Shown: piece after piece, positions 24,698-33,780 of the stretch
How positions within the stretch are numbered: position 1 is the first letter of the stretch
Layout: each line of letters begins with the position of its first letter
Assembly (NCBI GenBank): GCA_024349765.1
Contig: AP026073.1
Coordinates: forward strand, 4,154,001-4,218,000
DNA from: Streptomyces nigrescens
GTDB taxonomy: Bacteria > Actinomycetota > Actinomycetes > Streptomycetales > Streptomycetaceae
Length of the DNA: 64,000 nucleotides
Direction of reading: 5' to 3'
Program-made: the position numbers and the translations under genes
The notes under the pieces: generated by a model
What the model was told of the DNA's origin: nothing
The model's input: only the letters and a program-made list of their open reading frames with translations
The model's database searches: none

Positions 24698-25798
24698 GTG
24701 ACGCTCCCCCCACCGCACACACCGTCCCACCAGCAGACTCCCGCGTCCCCAACCGCTCCAGCACAGCGCCGCCGCCCACGCGCACGCCTGACCCGGCTGG
24801 CCGCCACCTGCCTGATAGCCGCGGGCACCGCAGCGTTACTCACCCCCACGCCCGCCGCAGGAATCAACAACCACCACACCAACACCGCCGCGACGGAACG
24901 GCCGACCACCACCCTGGAGAAGATCGCCAACTTCGGCGCCAACCCGGGCAACCTCACCATGTACGTCTACCGACCGCCCCAACTCCCGTTACATCCCGCC
25001 GTGGTTGTCGCCTTGCACGGCTGCACCCAGAGCGCCCGGATCTACGCCGACAATTCCGGGCTGACGACCTTCGCCGACCGGTACGGCTTCCTCCTGGTCT
25101 TCGCCGAGACGACCTCCGCGAACAACCCCGGCCAGTGCTTCAACTGGTTCCAACCCCTCGACAACCAGCGCGGCCAGGGAGAAGCCGCCTCGATCCGGCA
25201 GATGGTCGCGTACGCCAATACCGCCTACGGCACAGACCGCTCACGCACCTACGTCACCGGCCTGTCGGCGGGCGGCGCCATGACCTCGGTGATGCTGGCC
25301 ACCTACCCCGACGTCTTCACGGCGGGCGCCGTCGTCGCCGGCCTCCCCTACAACTGCACCAAGGACACCGGGCCGTTCACCTGCATGAACCCCGGCGTCG
25401 ACGGTACGCCCGCCGCCTGGGCACAACGCGTCCGCGACGCCTACCCGTCGTATTCCGGCCCCTGGCCCCGCGTGGCGATCTGGCACGGTGACAACGACAC
25501 CACGGTCGCCCCGAGGAACGCCGACGAACTACGCGACCAATGGACCGCCGTCCACGGCCTGAGCCAAACCCCGGACCGCACCTCCACCATCGGCCCGAAC
25601 GCCACCCGCAGTCAGGAATACCTGGCCACGGACGGCACCGTAGCCGTCCAGGTCAACAAGGTGCCGGGCATCGGCCACGGCACTCCGGTCGACCCGGGCA
25701 CGGGCCCCCAACAGTGCGGCCGGACCGGAACCGCGAACTTCATCGCCTCCATCTGCTCCAGCTACTGGATCACCAAATTCTTCAACCTCGGTTCCTAG
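24698..25798 (+). CDS. Secreted PHB-depolymerase-type esterase
   Basis: 366 residues from GTG 24698, preceded by AGGAGG at 5 bases. The Arg-rich N-terminus, hydrophobic core (LAATCLIAAGTAALLTPTP) and AAG indicate export. The mature part belongs to the PHB depolymerase/feruloyl-acetylxylan esterase group: VVALHGCTQSA (oxyanion), VTGLSAGGAM (Ser nucleophile), WHGDNDTTV (Asp) and PGIGHGTP (His). It should cleave polyesters or plant-wall esters outside the cell. Its stop overlaps that of the convergent EamA gene (CTAG). Confidence 0.93.
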   Translation: MTLPPPHTPSHQQTPASPTAPAQRRRPRARLTRLAATCLIAAGTAALLTPTPAAGINNHHTNTAATERPTTTLEKIANFGANPGNLTMYVYRPPQLPLHPAVVVALHGCTQSARIYADNSGLTTFADRYGFLLVFAETTSANNPGQCFNWFQPLDNQRGQGEAASIRQMVAYANTAYGTDRSRTYVTGLSAGGAMTSVMLATYPDVFTAGAVVAGLPYNCTKDTGPFTCMNPGVDGTPAAWAQRVRDAYPSYSGPWPRVAIWHGDNDTTVAPRNADELRDQWTAVHGLSQTPDRTSTIGPNATRSQEYLATDGTVAVQVNKVPGIGHGTPVDPGTGPQQCGRTGTANFIASICSSYWITKFFNLGS

Positions 25799-26811
25799 CA
25801 GGGCGGTTCTCTCGACTGCCGGGCGCGCACGTGTCCGTCGACAGAACTGCCCACTCTCCTCCTGGGACCGGCGCGTCCCGGGGCGCGGGTGGCACCGATG
25901 GAGGCGAGGGCCACGGCGAGGACACCGGCCCATTGGGGGACGGCCAGGTGCTGGCCGAGCAGGACGAGGCCGATGAGGGCGCCGACGGCGGGTTCGAGGC
26001 TGGTGAGGACGCCGAAGGTGCGGGGCGGCAGCCGGCGGAGGGCCTCGAGGTGGAAGGTGTAGGGCAGAACGCTGGAGAGGATGGCGACGACGGCGGCCAG
26101 GGCGAGGGTGGTGGGCTCAAGAAGTCTGGAGCCCGCCTGGGCGATGCCGTACGGGAGGCTGAGGAGGGCGCCCCAGGTGACGGCGAGGGCCAGACCACGC
26201 CCGTCCGGGACGCGTTCCGCGAGCCTCTTGCCGACCAGGATGTAGCCGCCCCAGCAGCATCCGGCGAGGAGGGCACAGGCCAGTCCCGCGGTGTCGAGCG
26301 GAATGCCGGAGTGGCTGAGCAGCACGACACCCGCCGCGGCCAGGCAGGCCCACAGCAGATCGGCGGCCCGGCGCGAGCCGAACAGCGCGATGGCGAACGG
26401 GCCGAGGAACTCCATCGTGGTGGCGGCGCCCAAGGGGAGACGGTCGACCGCTTCGTAATAGCTGAGGTGATGGACGGCGAGCAGGGTGCCGGCGGCGGCC
26501 GCGACGCCGAGGGTGGTCCGGTCCCAGCGCAGCCCGGGGCGCCACAGGGCGGTGAGGACGACGGCGGCCAGGCACAGGCGCAGGCTGACCACTCCCGCCG
26601 GACCCACGACGGGGTAGAGCCGGGTGGTCAGCGCGGCCCCGCACTGCAGACCGAGCACGCCACCCATGACCAGACCGGGGGCGGGCACTGCGCCCAATCC
26701 CCGGCTGATCACGGCAATGGCTTGCGCACGGCGACTGACGAGCTGACTGATGGCACCCTCCGTCCCTCCGCCCGTCCGCCCGGTGGCGTCTGGCCGGACG
26801 GGGAATCGCAT
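25795..26811 (-). CDS. EamA/RhtA-type DMT exporter
   Basis: Ten-helix drug/metabolite transporter, 338 residues from ATG 26811. Two EamA repeats are seen: GLQCGAALTTRLYPVVGPAG...ATTMEFLGPFAIAL and CWGGYILVGKRLAERV...LPYTFHLEALRRLPPRTFG, a pattern of threonine/homoserine exporters. Inner membrane; exports amino acids or similar. The start is uncertain because no clear ribosome site is present and GTG codons lie downstream. The stop codon shares CTAG with the convergent esterase gene. Confidence 0.88.
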   Translation of the reverse strand: MRFPVRPDATGRTGGGTEGAISQLVSRRAQAIAVISRGLGAVPAPGLVMGGVLGLQCGAALTTRLYPVVGPAGVVSLRLCLAAVVLTALWRPGLRWDRTTLGVAAAAGTLLAVHHLSYYEAVDRLPLGAATTMEFLGPFAIALFGSRRAADLLWACLAAAGVVLLSHSGIPLDTAGLACALLAGCCWGGYILVGKRLAERVPDGRGLALAVTWGALLSLPYGIAQAGSRLLEPTTLALAAVVAILSSVLPYTFHLEALRRLPPRTFGVLTSLEPAVGALIGLVLLGQHLAVPQWAGVLAVALASIGATRAPGRAGPRRRVGSSVDGHVRARQSREPPC

Positions 26812-27137
26812 CGCCCGGTCGCACCGACCTGCAACATGGCACAGCGAAAATGGCATGGCGACAACATGGCCACAACCCCCGACGATCAACGAAATCCGCA
26901 TCACTCCGGGCCCGTTGACCTGGCGAATCGGCAGCCGCGCCGCACATGGCAGCTGCGTCCACCTGTCAGGTTTCCGTGGGAGGAGGAGGACAGCCGCATC
27001 AGGTCTTTGCGGGGACTTTGCAGGACCCATGGAGTCCGCCCCGTCCGGCCCGTGGGCCCCGTCCGGCCCGTGGGCCCCGTCCGCCCAGTGCGCTCGGTGC
27101 GCCCCGTGCGCCCCGTGCGCCCCGTGCGCCAGGCAGC
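26812..27137. other. Non-coding gap with GC-rich repeats
   Basis: 326 bases upstream of the EamA start and downstream of the ClpN-domain gene, both on the minus strand. I see no gene; the right-hand 100 bases are tandem repeats. Confidence 0.5.
27043..27130 (+). repeat. 18-nt and 9-nt tandem repeats
   Basis: Two perfect copies of GTCCGGCCCGTGGGCCCC (27043-27078), then three copies plus a partial of GTGCGCCCC (27097-27130), directly after the stop of the ClpN-domain gene. Confidence 0.92.
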
Positions 27138-27839
27138 TCAGCCGCAAAGACGAGGACGGCCGTCAAGTGTCGCCGCATCCACTCCGGCCTCACTGAGCAC
27201 CCCGGCGGCCACGCCACGACCGATCTGGGCGAGCCCCAGAAGCAGGTGGTCGCAGTCGATACCTGCCGAACCCGCCGCCTCGGCCCGCTCCTCCGCGATC
27301 GCGATGGCCTTACGGGAGTAGGGCGTCCAGGCAATCCGCTCCGCCGCTTGCGACGCCCCCATGCTCAGCCGCGCCCCGACGGCCTTGTGCAGGTCCTCGG
27401 GCGATACGTCGGCGGCCCGCAGCAGACGCGTTGCCGTGTTGTCCTCCGCGGTGAGGCCCCAGAGCAGGTGTTCCGTCCCGATGTAGTTGTTGCGGTGATG
27501 CACCGCGGCCTGCTTCACATGCACCATGGCCTGGCGGAGGTCGTCCGTCATGGTCTCGGGCCCGTAGCGCTTGTGGGGTGCTTGAAAGCGCTGCTGCACG
27601 GCTTGCCTGGTCACGCCCAGCGCCGTACCGATGTCCGTCCACGAGCTGCCGTGCATCCGGCAGTGCTCGACATAGTCCTCGACCAAGTCGTCTGCCAGTG
27701 CTTGCAGTTGACCGGCAAGGTTCGCCGCCACCGTGAGCAGTGCGAGCCAGTCCGGCTGTTCTTGTCCACCGGGCCGGTGCGCGGCATCGCAGGTCCTGTC
27801 GACTTCCGCTATCAGGTCGTCCAAGTCTGGGAGAGGCAT
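27138..27839 (-). CDS. HTH plus ClpN-domain regulator, paralogue 1
   Basis: 233 residues. Residues about 45-75 hold a helix-turn-helix (SWTDIGTALGVTRQAVQQRF), and residues about 90-230 two ClpN repeats (NNYIGTEHLLWGLTAED and IDCDHLLLGLAQIG). No AAA ATPase part is present, so it is not a chaperone; it looks like a DNA-binding protein whose ClpN part senses a partner or ligand. It is paralogous to the protein at 55.5 kb. ATG 27839 lies 35 bases from the -35 box and no ribosome site precedes it, so the mRNA may be leaderless. ATG 27854 is an alternative. Confidence 0.88.
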   Translation of the reverse strand: MPLPDLDDLIAEVDRTCDAAHRPGGQEQPDWLALLTVAANLAGQLQALADDLVEDYVEHCRMHGSSWTDIGTALGVTRQAVQQRFQAPHKRYGPETMTDDLRQAMVHVKQAAVHHRNNYIGTEHLLWGLTAEDNTATRLLRAADVSPEDLHKAVGARLSMGASQAAERIAWTPYSRKAIAIAEERAEAAGSAGIDCDHLLLGLAQIGRGVAAGVLSEAGVDAATLDGRPRLCG

Positions 27840-27841
27840 GA

Positions 27842-27886
27842 GGCAAGTACGCATTGACAATTCCCGTTTGTCAAGGCGCACTTGCC
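27842..27886. promoter_or_regulatory. 45-bp imperfect palindrome over the promoter
   Basis: Core TTGACAA (27854-27860), 7-base spacer, TTGTCAA (27868-27874), perfect. The dyad extends outward to 19-bp arms with two mismatches (27842-27860 and 27868-27886). On the minus strand TTGACA is placed as -35 for the ClpN-domain gene; on the plus strand it could serve the gene at 28000. It is a candidate operator for the HTH of paralogue 1. Confidence 0.65.
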
Positions 27887-27999
27887 TTCCTGTCCCCCCA
27901 ACGTCACGTACGCTGCCGGATATCCAGCACGCACCCCACCTCCCACCTCCCACCTCCCATCCCCCACCTCCTCCCATCCGCTCCGAACGGCCCGGCACA

Positions 28000-29241
28000 G
28001 TGATCACAAACGAACCCCCGCACCTCCCGTCGCCCGACGTTCTCTGGTCCCACGCCGCCACCCTCGCCGCCTGGAGTAGCGAGCAACAGCTCCCCGTTCA
28101 CAACTACCGCCTTGACGAGACCGGACTGCGCTCCGCGGACGTGGGGAACGGTTGGTGGGCCCTGTCCTGGGTCGAGGGCGGACGAGCCGTGCTCTACGGC
28201 ATCGACCACGACTACAGCGACACCGTCGGCCTGGCCCCGCCCGTCGACCTGCTGGCCGACGGACCCTCCTGGCTGCCATGGCAGTGGCTCGACGACGTCA
28301 TCACCGGCGGCGAGGAGATCGGTTTTGTGTACTGGTGGGACGGCCGGGAGTGGGCGCGGGCTCCGCACCCCGTCGAGGTGCACGACGACGGCGTGCACAG
28401 CATGGTCCCGGCGGACGACAGCGAGGTGCGGCAGGTCTGCGATGCCCTGGTGACCGACGGCGCGGACCCGGCCGCCGTACGCGAGCGCGAGGCGGCACAC
28501 CGACGAACCGCTGCCGCCCCGGTCCCGAACGGGGCCGCCGTGTTGCCGGCCGGCCAGGGCGAGCCCACCGACCGGAGGGTCCCGTGCTGGCTGCCTGAGC
28601 AGCACGCCGCGGTACTCGCCGTGGAGATGAGGGCAGCCACCGAACTCAACCGCCCGGCACCGCCGGCCACGCCGGAACGGGACCGACTGATCGCCTGGCT
28701 ACGCGCCAACGGCCCCCGGACGGAGGGGAGTTCGGCGCTCTCGGCAACGTTCGTGGACGCCGAGGACACCGATTACGGCCGCGGCGCGGACGGATTCCTG
28801 GACGTGCTGGGCCGACGCATCTTCGGCGAGGCAGCCACGCTGCTGGCCGCCCTGCGGAACGCGGAAGCCGACCCCGAACGGGGCCGCTGGCTATACATCC
28901 GCATAACAGTGACCAACTCCGACACCGACTCTGACATCGACACCGGCACCGGCACGAACACCACGAGCACCATCGAGCGCGGCTACGACTGCCTGCCGGA
29001 CTGGTGGCCGGCCAGACGTGGAATCGTCGCCACCCTCCCCCACACCGTCCGCCTCGAAATGGCACGCCGAGCGGCCCACTGGCGCCCGAACTGGGCCAGC
29101 CTCCTCGACGAAGACATCCGCCGCGACGGCACCCCGGCCCGGCTTTGCCGGGTGGAACTGGCACCACCCCACATCTCGGCTGCGAACGCGCACGCGGATG
29201 CGCATATGAATGCGGCCGCGGATGCGGAGCCAGGTTCGTAG
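28000..29241 (+). CDS. Hypothetical protein with acidic repeat
   Basis: 413 residues from GTG 28000. The first 110 residues are Trp-rich (WWALSWVEGG, WLPWQWLDD, VYWWDGREWARA), as in SMI1/SUKH-like or other small beta-sheet domains, but I do not assign a family. A second part (about 190-400) ends with ARRGIVATLPHTVRLEMAR. An Asp/Thr-rich run (about residue 305-325) is low-complexity. The start lacks a clear ribosome site. Divergent from the ClpN-domain gene across the shared palindrome. Confidence 0.7.
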   Translation: MITNEPPHLPSPDVLWSHAATLAAWSSEQQLPVHNYRLDETGLRSADVGNGWWALSWVEGGRAVLYGIDHDYSDTVGLAPPVDLLADGPSWLPWQWLDDVITGGEEIGFVYWWDGREWARAPHPVEVHDDGVHSMVPADDSEVRQVCDALVTDGADPAAVREREAAHRRTAAAPVPNGAAVLPAGQGEPTDRRVPCWLPEQHAAVLAVEMRAATELNRPAPPATPERDRLIAWLRANGPRTEGSSALSATFVDAEDTDYGRGADGFLDVLGRRIFGEAATLLAALRNAEADPERGRWLYIRITVTNSDTDSDIDTGTGTNTTSTIERGYDCLPDWWPARRGIVATLPHTVRLEMARRAAHWRPNWASLLDEDIRRDGTPARLCRVELAPPHISAANAHADAHMNAAADAEPGS

Positions 29242-29256
29242 GGAGTTGGCACTGCC

Positions 29257-29577
29257 GTGGTGCGCTGGCCGGGAGCCCCGGAGGATGTGGAGCGCGGACA
29301 CCACGTCGAGTGGACCGTCGAGGAGGACATCGCCTGGGCCGGCAACACCCGACCGACTGCCGACACCACGCCCGCACTGCACGAGGACGGCGACCAGATC
29401 GTCCTCCGAGGCCGACTGAACCTCACCGGAGACGGAGCGGCCTTCCTGGACCTGGGCAGCGGTACCCAGATCCTCTTCGACCTCGCCGACCCACCTCCTC
29501 CGGACGAAGTCCATGGGACATGGGTCGAGATCCGCGTCAGGCGGGAGAGCGTCAGCCTGTGGCCCTACCTCGTCTGA
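29257..29577 (+). CDS. Small hypothetical protein
   Basis: 106 residues, acidic, predicted mostly beta (IVLRGRLNLTGDGAAFLDLG, TWVEIRVRRESVSLWPYLV), not recognised. It follows the previous gene by 15 bases and is probably co-transcribed. GTG 29257 is the first start, with AGGGAG further upstream. Confidence 0.65.
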   Translation: MVRWPGAPEDVERGHHVEWTVEEDIAWAGNTRPTADTTPALHEDGDQIVLRGRLNLTGDGAAFLDLGSGTQILFDLADPPPPDEVHGTWVEIRVRRESVSLWPYLV

Positions 29578-29745
29578 AGTGGCCAGAGGGGTCTCTGCTG
29601 GTGGGCGGCGGTGGTGGGCGGCGGGGCTCTGTCGTATCGACGACGGGCCCCGGTGGAGGTGAGACGCCCCCGCCGTGGTGGTCACCGGTCAACTTCTGCA
29701 GAGTGCTCGCGCTTCGTCCGCGGAGGGCGTGGTGCGTGCCGGCGA

Positions 29746-30000
29746 TCACGGCCTGACCTCCTCAGGCTCGGGCTCGAGCTCCCAGGTCTGCTGCTTGAGC
29801 GCCATGCGGGCGGCGGGCGCCCGGCCGGGGATGCTCGCCCAGTACGGGTGCGTGGCGATCCGCACCGACAGCTGCTGCAGTCTGCGGCGCAGCACCGTGG
29901 TCTGGGATGGGTTTTCCTCGCACGAAAGCTCTCGGTACGCGGTGTACCAGGCGCGCTGAGCCTGCACGAGATCTTCGGGGAAGGCATAGGGAGGAGTCAC
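29746..30000 (-). CDS. Small conserved-looking hypothetical protein
   Basis: 84 residues, GTG start at 30000. The protein begins VTPPYAFPEDLVQAQRAWYT and is mostly helical with Trp and Gln/Glu residues. Similar short proteins occur in many Streptomyces, to my knowledge without a known role. GC bias at third positions supports coding. It stands alone between two unrelated genes. Confidence 0.65.
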   Translation of the reverse strand: MTPPYAFPEDLVQAQRAWYTAYRELSCEENPSQTTVLRRRLQQLSVRIATHPYWASIPGRAPAARMALKQQTWELEPEPEEVRP

Positions 30001-30096
30001 ACGAAGATTGCATCACATGTTCGAATTGCGGTGCAGCACACGTACGAGTGAATCCGGCCCTCTCCCTCATTGAGCCGGTGGGCCGCCACCCGACGC

Positions 30097-30750
30097 CTAC
30101 GTGGCAGCCGAGGCAGCCGACCGCTGAGCGCGCGCCCGGGCCTGGTCCGGGTACCACCTCGTGAAGCGGACCGCGCCCACGAGCAACGCGATCGGAATGA
30201 TCCAGTTGAGCCAGTCCGCCCCTGACGTGGTGTGCAGGGCGAGGACGCCAAGCAGGGCCGTCACCAGGAACACCGCTCCCCACACCGCCGTCAGTACCCG
30301 GTTGACGTGCCGGAAGAGCGGGCTCCCCCAGTACGCGCGGGGCACGGACTCCCGGGCGTACTGCTCGGTGAACGGCATGAAGGCGAGGGAGGTGAGGGCC
30401 ACAACGGCCAGCACCCCGGCGGACAGGGTCTGGGCGTATGTCTCCAGCCAGATCAGGGCGTGGCGGTCGAGGACCAGCGACAGGGTGCAGATGACGGCGA
30501 AGAAAAGCATGCCGGCGATGTCCAGGATCTTCAGGCTGCGCCGCCTGATGTCGGGGATGCTGGCCCCGATCGCCGTGATGAGCGCGGCGAGTGCGGCAAA
30601 CCCCCACGAACTGGGGCTCGCCACCACGGCGAAAATGATCCAAGGGGCGAAGCCGAGGAAGAGGTTGAGACCGCGTGTGGCGTCGGGGCGTCGCGGGTCG
30701 CTCGGTGACGGCGCGTCGTCGGGCTTGGGCGTCGTGTCAGGGTGGGTCAT
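30097..30750 (-). CDS. Hypothetical membrane protein
   Basis: 217 residues from ATG 30750 with GGAGG at 6 bases. After a 25-residue polar N-terminus there are about seven short hydrophobic stretches in three pairs (FLGFAPWIIFAVVASP, FAALAALITAIGASIP, ILDIAGMLFFAVICTLSLVL and more). The end is Arg/Ala-rich. No known motif seen. Confidence 0.8.
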   Translation of the reverse strand: MTHPDTTPKPDDAPSPSDPRRPDATRGLNLFLGFAPWIIFAVVASPSSWGFAALAALITAIGASIPDIRRRSLKILDIAGMLFFAVICTLSLVLDRHALIWLETYAQTLSAGVLAVVALTSLAFMPFTEQYARESVPRAYWGSPLFRHVNRVLTAVWGAVFLVTALLGVLALHTTSGADWLNWIIPIALLVGAVRFTRWYPDQARARAQRSAASAAT

Positions 30751-30829
30751 ACGAAACCTCCGGTCGGCTCCGTCCGGTCCGGCATCCCTGCTGCCATGCT
30801 GTGCTCCACGGACCGGAGTCGCATCCGGT

Positions 30830-31043
30830 GCGCACCTCGACTCGGCGAACCCGCCACTACGGCGAGTGGCCGTTGCTCGACGACGAGCAACACCCCGAGC
30901 AAGGATTCGACGACGAGATCCCCGAGCCGGTCGACGAGGAGCCTCCATACCCACGCCGGGGCTCACTGATGTTGAGTTCCGCTCTCTGCATGGTGAGTTC
31001 CGCTCCCTGCCAGTCGTTCAGCGTTCGACCTTCGGCGCTTTAA
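30830..31043 (+). pseudogene. Possible gene remnant
   Basis: From GTG 30830 a 43-residue stretch with strong coding bias (RHYGEWPLLDDEQHPEQGF, then DDEIPEPVDEE) stops looking coding at about 30965, where a direct-repeat element begins; the frame closes at 31043. It may be the front of a lost gene or a very short acidic protein. Only composition supports it. Confidence 0.25.
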
Positions 31044-31100
31044 GATCACGGACGATCGCCGTGCATCAAGCCGTTCGGATCGGCGTTTCAGGGAGCGGAA
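30973..31100. promoter_or_regulatory. Three-copy repeat element upstream of DUF4419 gene
   Basis: TGAGTTCCGCTCTCTGC (30973-30989) recurs with one change at 30994-31010, exactly 21 bases (two helix turns) apart, and 12 bases of it return inverted as CAGGGAGCGGAA at 31089-31100. The spacing suggests a protein-binding site controlling the gene at 31125. Confidence 0.45.
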
Positions 31101-31124
31101 GCGGAGGGGGACCGAGGGGGACCG

Positions 31125-32627
31125 ATGGCATACGAGATAGACCTGCCGCTGGACGAACAAGGCGGGAAGGGCGGAGAACGCAGAGAAGACGCTGCAGGTG
31201 AAGTAGGCCGAGCAGCAGGTGAAGTAGACCGAGCAGACAACGAGGCCGCCGGGCTCGCCGCGGAACTCACCGAACTCGGCAACGATGGCTTCCTACGGGC
31301 GACGCTCCGCGACCAGCCACCGGCACACTTTCACCACCGCAGCACCGACCACCTCCTAGGCTGGCCCTCCGGCGCCCCGGACATCGCCGAACCCACCTCC
31401 AGCCTCCTGCTCCGCGCCCTGCACACCTGCTTCACCGCGCACCTCCCCCTGAGCCTCTCGCCCGATGTCCTCTGGTACGCCGTCGTGCACGAGGTAGCCG
31501 TACACATCCGGCTGAACCCCGAAACGTACGAGGGCATCTTCACGGAGACGCCCGGACACCGGCAGACCATCGTCGTACGGGACGATTCGGCCCCGCTGGA
31601 CTGGGAGCGCTCGATCAACCTCGTCCAACAGCCACTGCGCGCCCGGATCGGTGACGAGGTCGCCGACCTCTTCCAGCCCACCTTCTCCACCACCACGGAC
31701 ACGGACGCCACGGCCATGCTGGTGGCGCTGATGGACGTGGTCAGCCCGTACTACCGCTTTCGGTGGCAGACCCTCTGCGGCATTCCGCGAATCCGGTTGG
31801 AGGGCACGGACCGGGACTGGCGTCTGCTGGCGGCCCGGGTGCGGGAACTGGCGGAGTGGTTCGAAGGGCTGCGGCCGTGGTTCACGGCACTGCAGCCGGT
31901 ACTGGACGCGATCTGGGCGACGGCCTCGGGTTGGGGTGTCGACCTCGACTTCTGGCGTTCCCTCTACAAGTGGGAGTCGGCCTCGGGCGGCGACCGGGTC
32001 ACGGGCTGGATCACCGCGTTCTTCGCCCACCGGTACACCGACGACGGTCCGCGCCCGAAGCCGTCGTTCGGGCCCGGCACGACCGCCGAGGACGACTTTC
32101 CCTCGCACGTCTCCCAGGTCCCGTTCCGTTGGGAGACCCCCACGGGAACGTTGGACATGGCGTTCCTCGGAGGCATCCTCGGTATCGAGCGCGAGGGAGA
32201 GTGGATCCGACCCCAACTCGGCCACGTAGTAGCCGAGTTGGCTCCCACAACCAAGCCCAGCCCCAACGCCAAGCCTGCCACCGAGCCGGACGGCGCACCG
32301 CATGCCGAACCGGACGGCGAACGAGCGGACAGACCGTACGCCGACGCGCGCCTGCCCGAGCCCTGGACATGGGCGGACGTCCAGCGCCTCACCGGCTGCC
32401 CGCAGGCCCATCCGCTCACCACCATCGGCACCGTCACCCACAACGGCAGCCCCCTCCAGGTCGACTACGCGATCAACCTCAACGGCATCTGCGCGGTCCG
32501 GGCCGGCGACCGGAATGACGACGGCGACGGCAACTGGTATCTGGGCGATGTCGTCTCCGACGCCGGGGACATCCAGTGCTGGGCCTCCTACGGCCCGGAC
32601 CTCGGCGACGCCTTGCGCGCGCTCTAA
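31125..32627 (+). CDS. DUF4419 domain protein
   Basis: 500 residues. Residues about 55-370 match DUF4419, with LSPDVLWYAVVHEVAVHIRL, the family signature LCGIPRIRLEGTDRDW and LDFWRSLYKWESASGGDRVT. A low-complexity Lys/Pro/Asp linker (about 375-405) joins a C-terminal domain with WTWADVQRLTG and WYLGDVVSDAGD. DUF4419 proteins have no established role that I know of; some occur near defence or toxin loci. AGGGGG at 4-9 bases supports ATG 31125. The first 30 residues are a charged low-complexity stretch. Confidence 0.88.
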   Translation: MAYEIDLPLDEQGGKGGERREDAAGEVGRAAGEVDRADNEAAGLAAELTELGNDGFLRATLRDQPPAHFHHRSTDHLLGWPSGAPDIAEPTSSLLLRALHTCFTAHLPLSLSPDVLWYAVVHEVAVHIRLNPETYEGIFTETPGHRQTIVVRDDSAPLDWERSINLVQQPLRARIGDEVADLFQPTFSTTTDTDATAMLVALMDVVSPYYRFRWQTLCGIPRIRLEGTDRDWRLLAARVRELAEWFEGLRPWFTALQPVLDAIWATASGWGVDLDFWRSLYKWESASGGDRVTGWITAFFAHRYTDDGPRPKPSFGPGTTAEDDFPSHVSQVPFRWETPTGTLDMAFLGGILGIEREGEWIRPQLGHVVAELAPTTKPSPNAKPATEPDGAPHAEPDGERADRPYADARLPEPWTWADVQRLTGCPQAHPLTTIGTVTHNGSPLQVDYAINLNGICAVRAGDRNDDGDGNWYLGDVVSDAGDIQCWASYGPDLGDALRAL

Positions 32628-32640
32628 CAGCCGGCCAGGG

Positions 32641-33582
32641 TCAACGGAAGTCGGCAGCGTGGTCAACGGCCCACTGGTGCAAGGTCCGTGCCGGCCCTCC
32701 GGCCACCTCCTCGACCGTGGTGGTCGTGACCGGCCGCGGGGCATCAAGCATCTCGGCGTACCCGTCCAGCAGGGTGTCCACGAAGGAGTCGGGGAAGGTG
32801 TCGTCGGCCAGCAGCTGCTGGCGGGCGGCCTCCCGCGACAGTTCCTCCCACCGGAGAGGCCGTCCGATGGCCTCTCCGATGATGCGCACCTGATCGACCT
32901 GGGTCAGGATCTCGGGCCCGGTCAGCGTGTAGACCGCCTTGTCGTGGCCCTCCTCGGTCAAGGCGCGTACGGCGACGGCGGCGATGTCGGCCTCGTGCAG
33001 CAGAGCCATGGGCACCGCCCCGTAGGCGCCGCGCACCACGTCGCCGGTGCGGATCTGGTCGGCCCACCAGAGGGTGTTGCTGGCGAAGGTGCTGGGACGT
33101 AGATGCGTCCAGCCGAGTCCCGACCGTTCGATGAGGCGCTCCACCGCGGCGTGGGAGCGGCCTACCGGGTGCCGCTGTTGCCCGGGGGCGAGCCCGTCCT
33201 GGACGGCCCCCGAGGAGAGAAAGACCACGTGCTCCACGTGCCGCCGTAGCGCATCGACGACAGCGGGCGCGGCGTCAGCCGTATGAAAGGGCCACATGAG
33301 GAAGGCCCGGTCGACGCCCTCCAGGGCCTCTTCCAGGCCGCGGGCGTCGGCCAGGTCGCCGGCCCGTACCTCGACGCCGCCGTACGCCAGGCCGGCCGAG
33401 TCCGGGTGCCGGGTCAGGGCCCGTACATGTACACCTACACCTACATCAGTCGCCAACAACTGGGTGACGACCTGGCGGCCCACGTTTCCCGTCGCGCCAA
33501 TAACCAGCACGGTGCGCTCCGCCGCGCCCTCCGCCGCACGGTTCATGGCCGCACCCGTGTCCATCGCGGTATCCCTGTCCAT
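32641..33582 (-). CDS. NmrA-like NAD(P)-binding oxidoreductase
   Basis: 313 residues from ATG 33582, with GAGGGAG at 7 bases. Rossmann motif VLVIGATGNVGRQVV, then VRALTRHPDS, GDLADARGLEEAL and a YxxxK-less active site, as in NmrA/HSCARG-like NAD(P) sensors and quinone reductases (LRPSTFASNTLWW). Cytosolic redox enzyme or redox sensor. It converges on DUF4419 with 13 bases between stop codons. Confidence 0.9.
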   Translation of the reverse strand: MDRDTAMDTGAAMNRAAEGAAERTVLVIGATGNVGRQVVTQLLATDVGVGVHVRALTRHPDSAGLAYGGVEVRAGDLADARGLEEALEGVDRAFLMWPFHTADAAPAVVDALRRHVEHVVFLSSGAVQDGLAPGQQRHPVGRSHAAVERLIERSGLGWTHLRPSTFASNTLWWADQIRTGDVVRGAYGAVPMALLHEADIAAVAVRALTEEGHDKAVYTLTGPEILTQVDQVRIIGEAIGRPLRWEELSREAARQQLLADDTFPDSFVDTLLDGYAEMLDAPRPVTTTTVEEVAGGPARTLHQWAVDHAADFR

Positions 33583-33740
33583 CGCGCTTCTCCCTCTGCA
33601 GGCGGCGTCTGTCCCGCTTGTCACCGCCCACAGTGCGCAACGGAGCGCCGGGGCCAACCACCAATGCGGGGATGTTGGCGGATACCAGCATGTCGAGGAC
33701 GATGACGACGGATACCGTCATGACAGGCGGAGACAGGCCA

Positions 33741-33780
33741 GGACCGGTGGAGCCGGGTCAGGACCGGTGGAGCCGGGTCA
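33741..33780 (+). repeat. 20-nt tandem repeat, two perfect units
   Basis: GGACCGGTGGAGCCGGGTCA at 33741-33760 and 33761-33780, in the gap between the NmrA-like and MscS genes. Confidence 0.92.

Noticed and set aside
26812-27137. Extended EamA or hypothetical frames
   Set aside because: Frames run through GC-rich tandem repeats and give Val-Arg-Pro or Gly-Ala repeats, not protein-like sequence.
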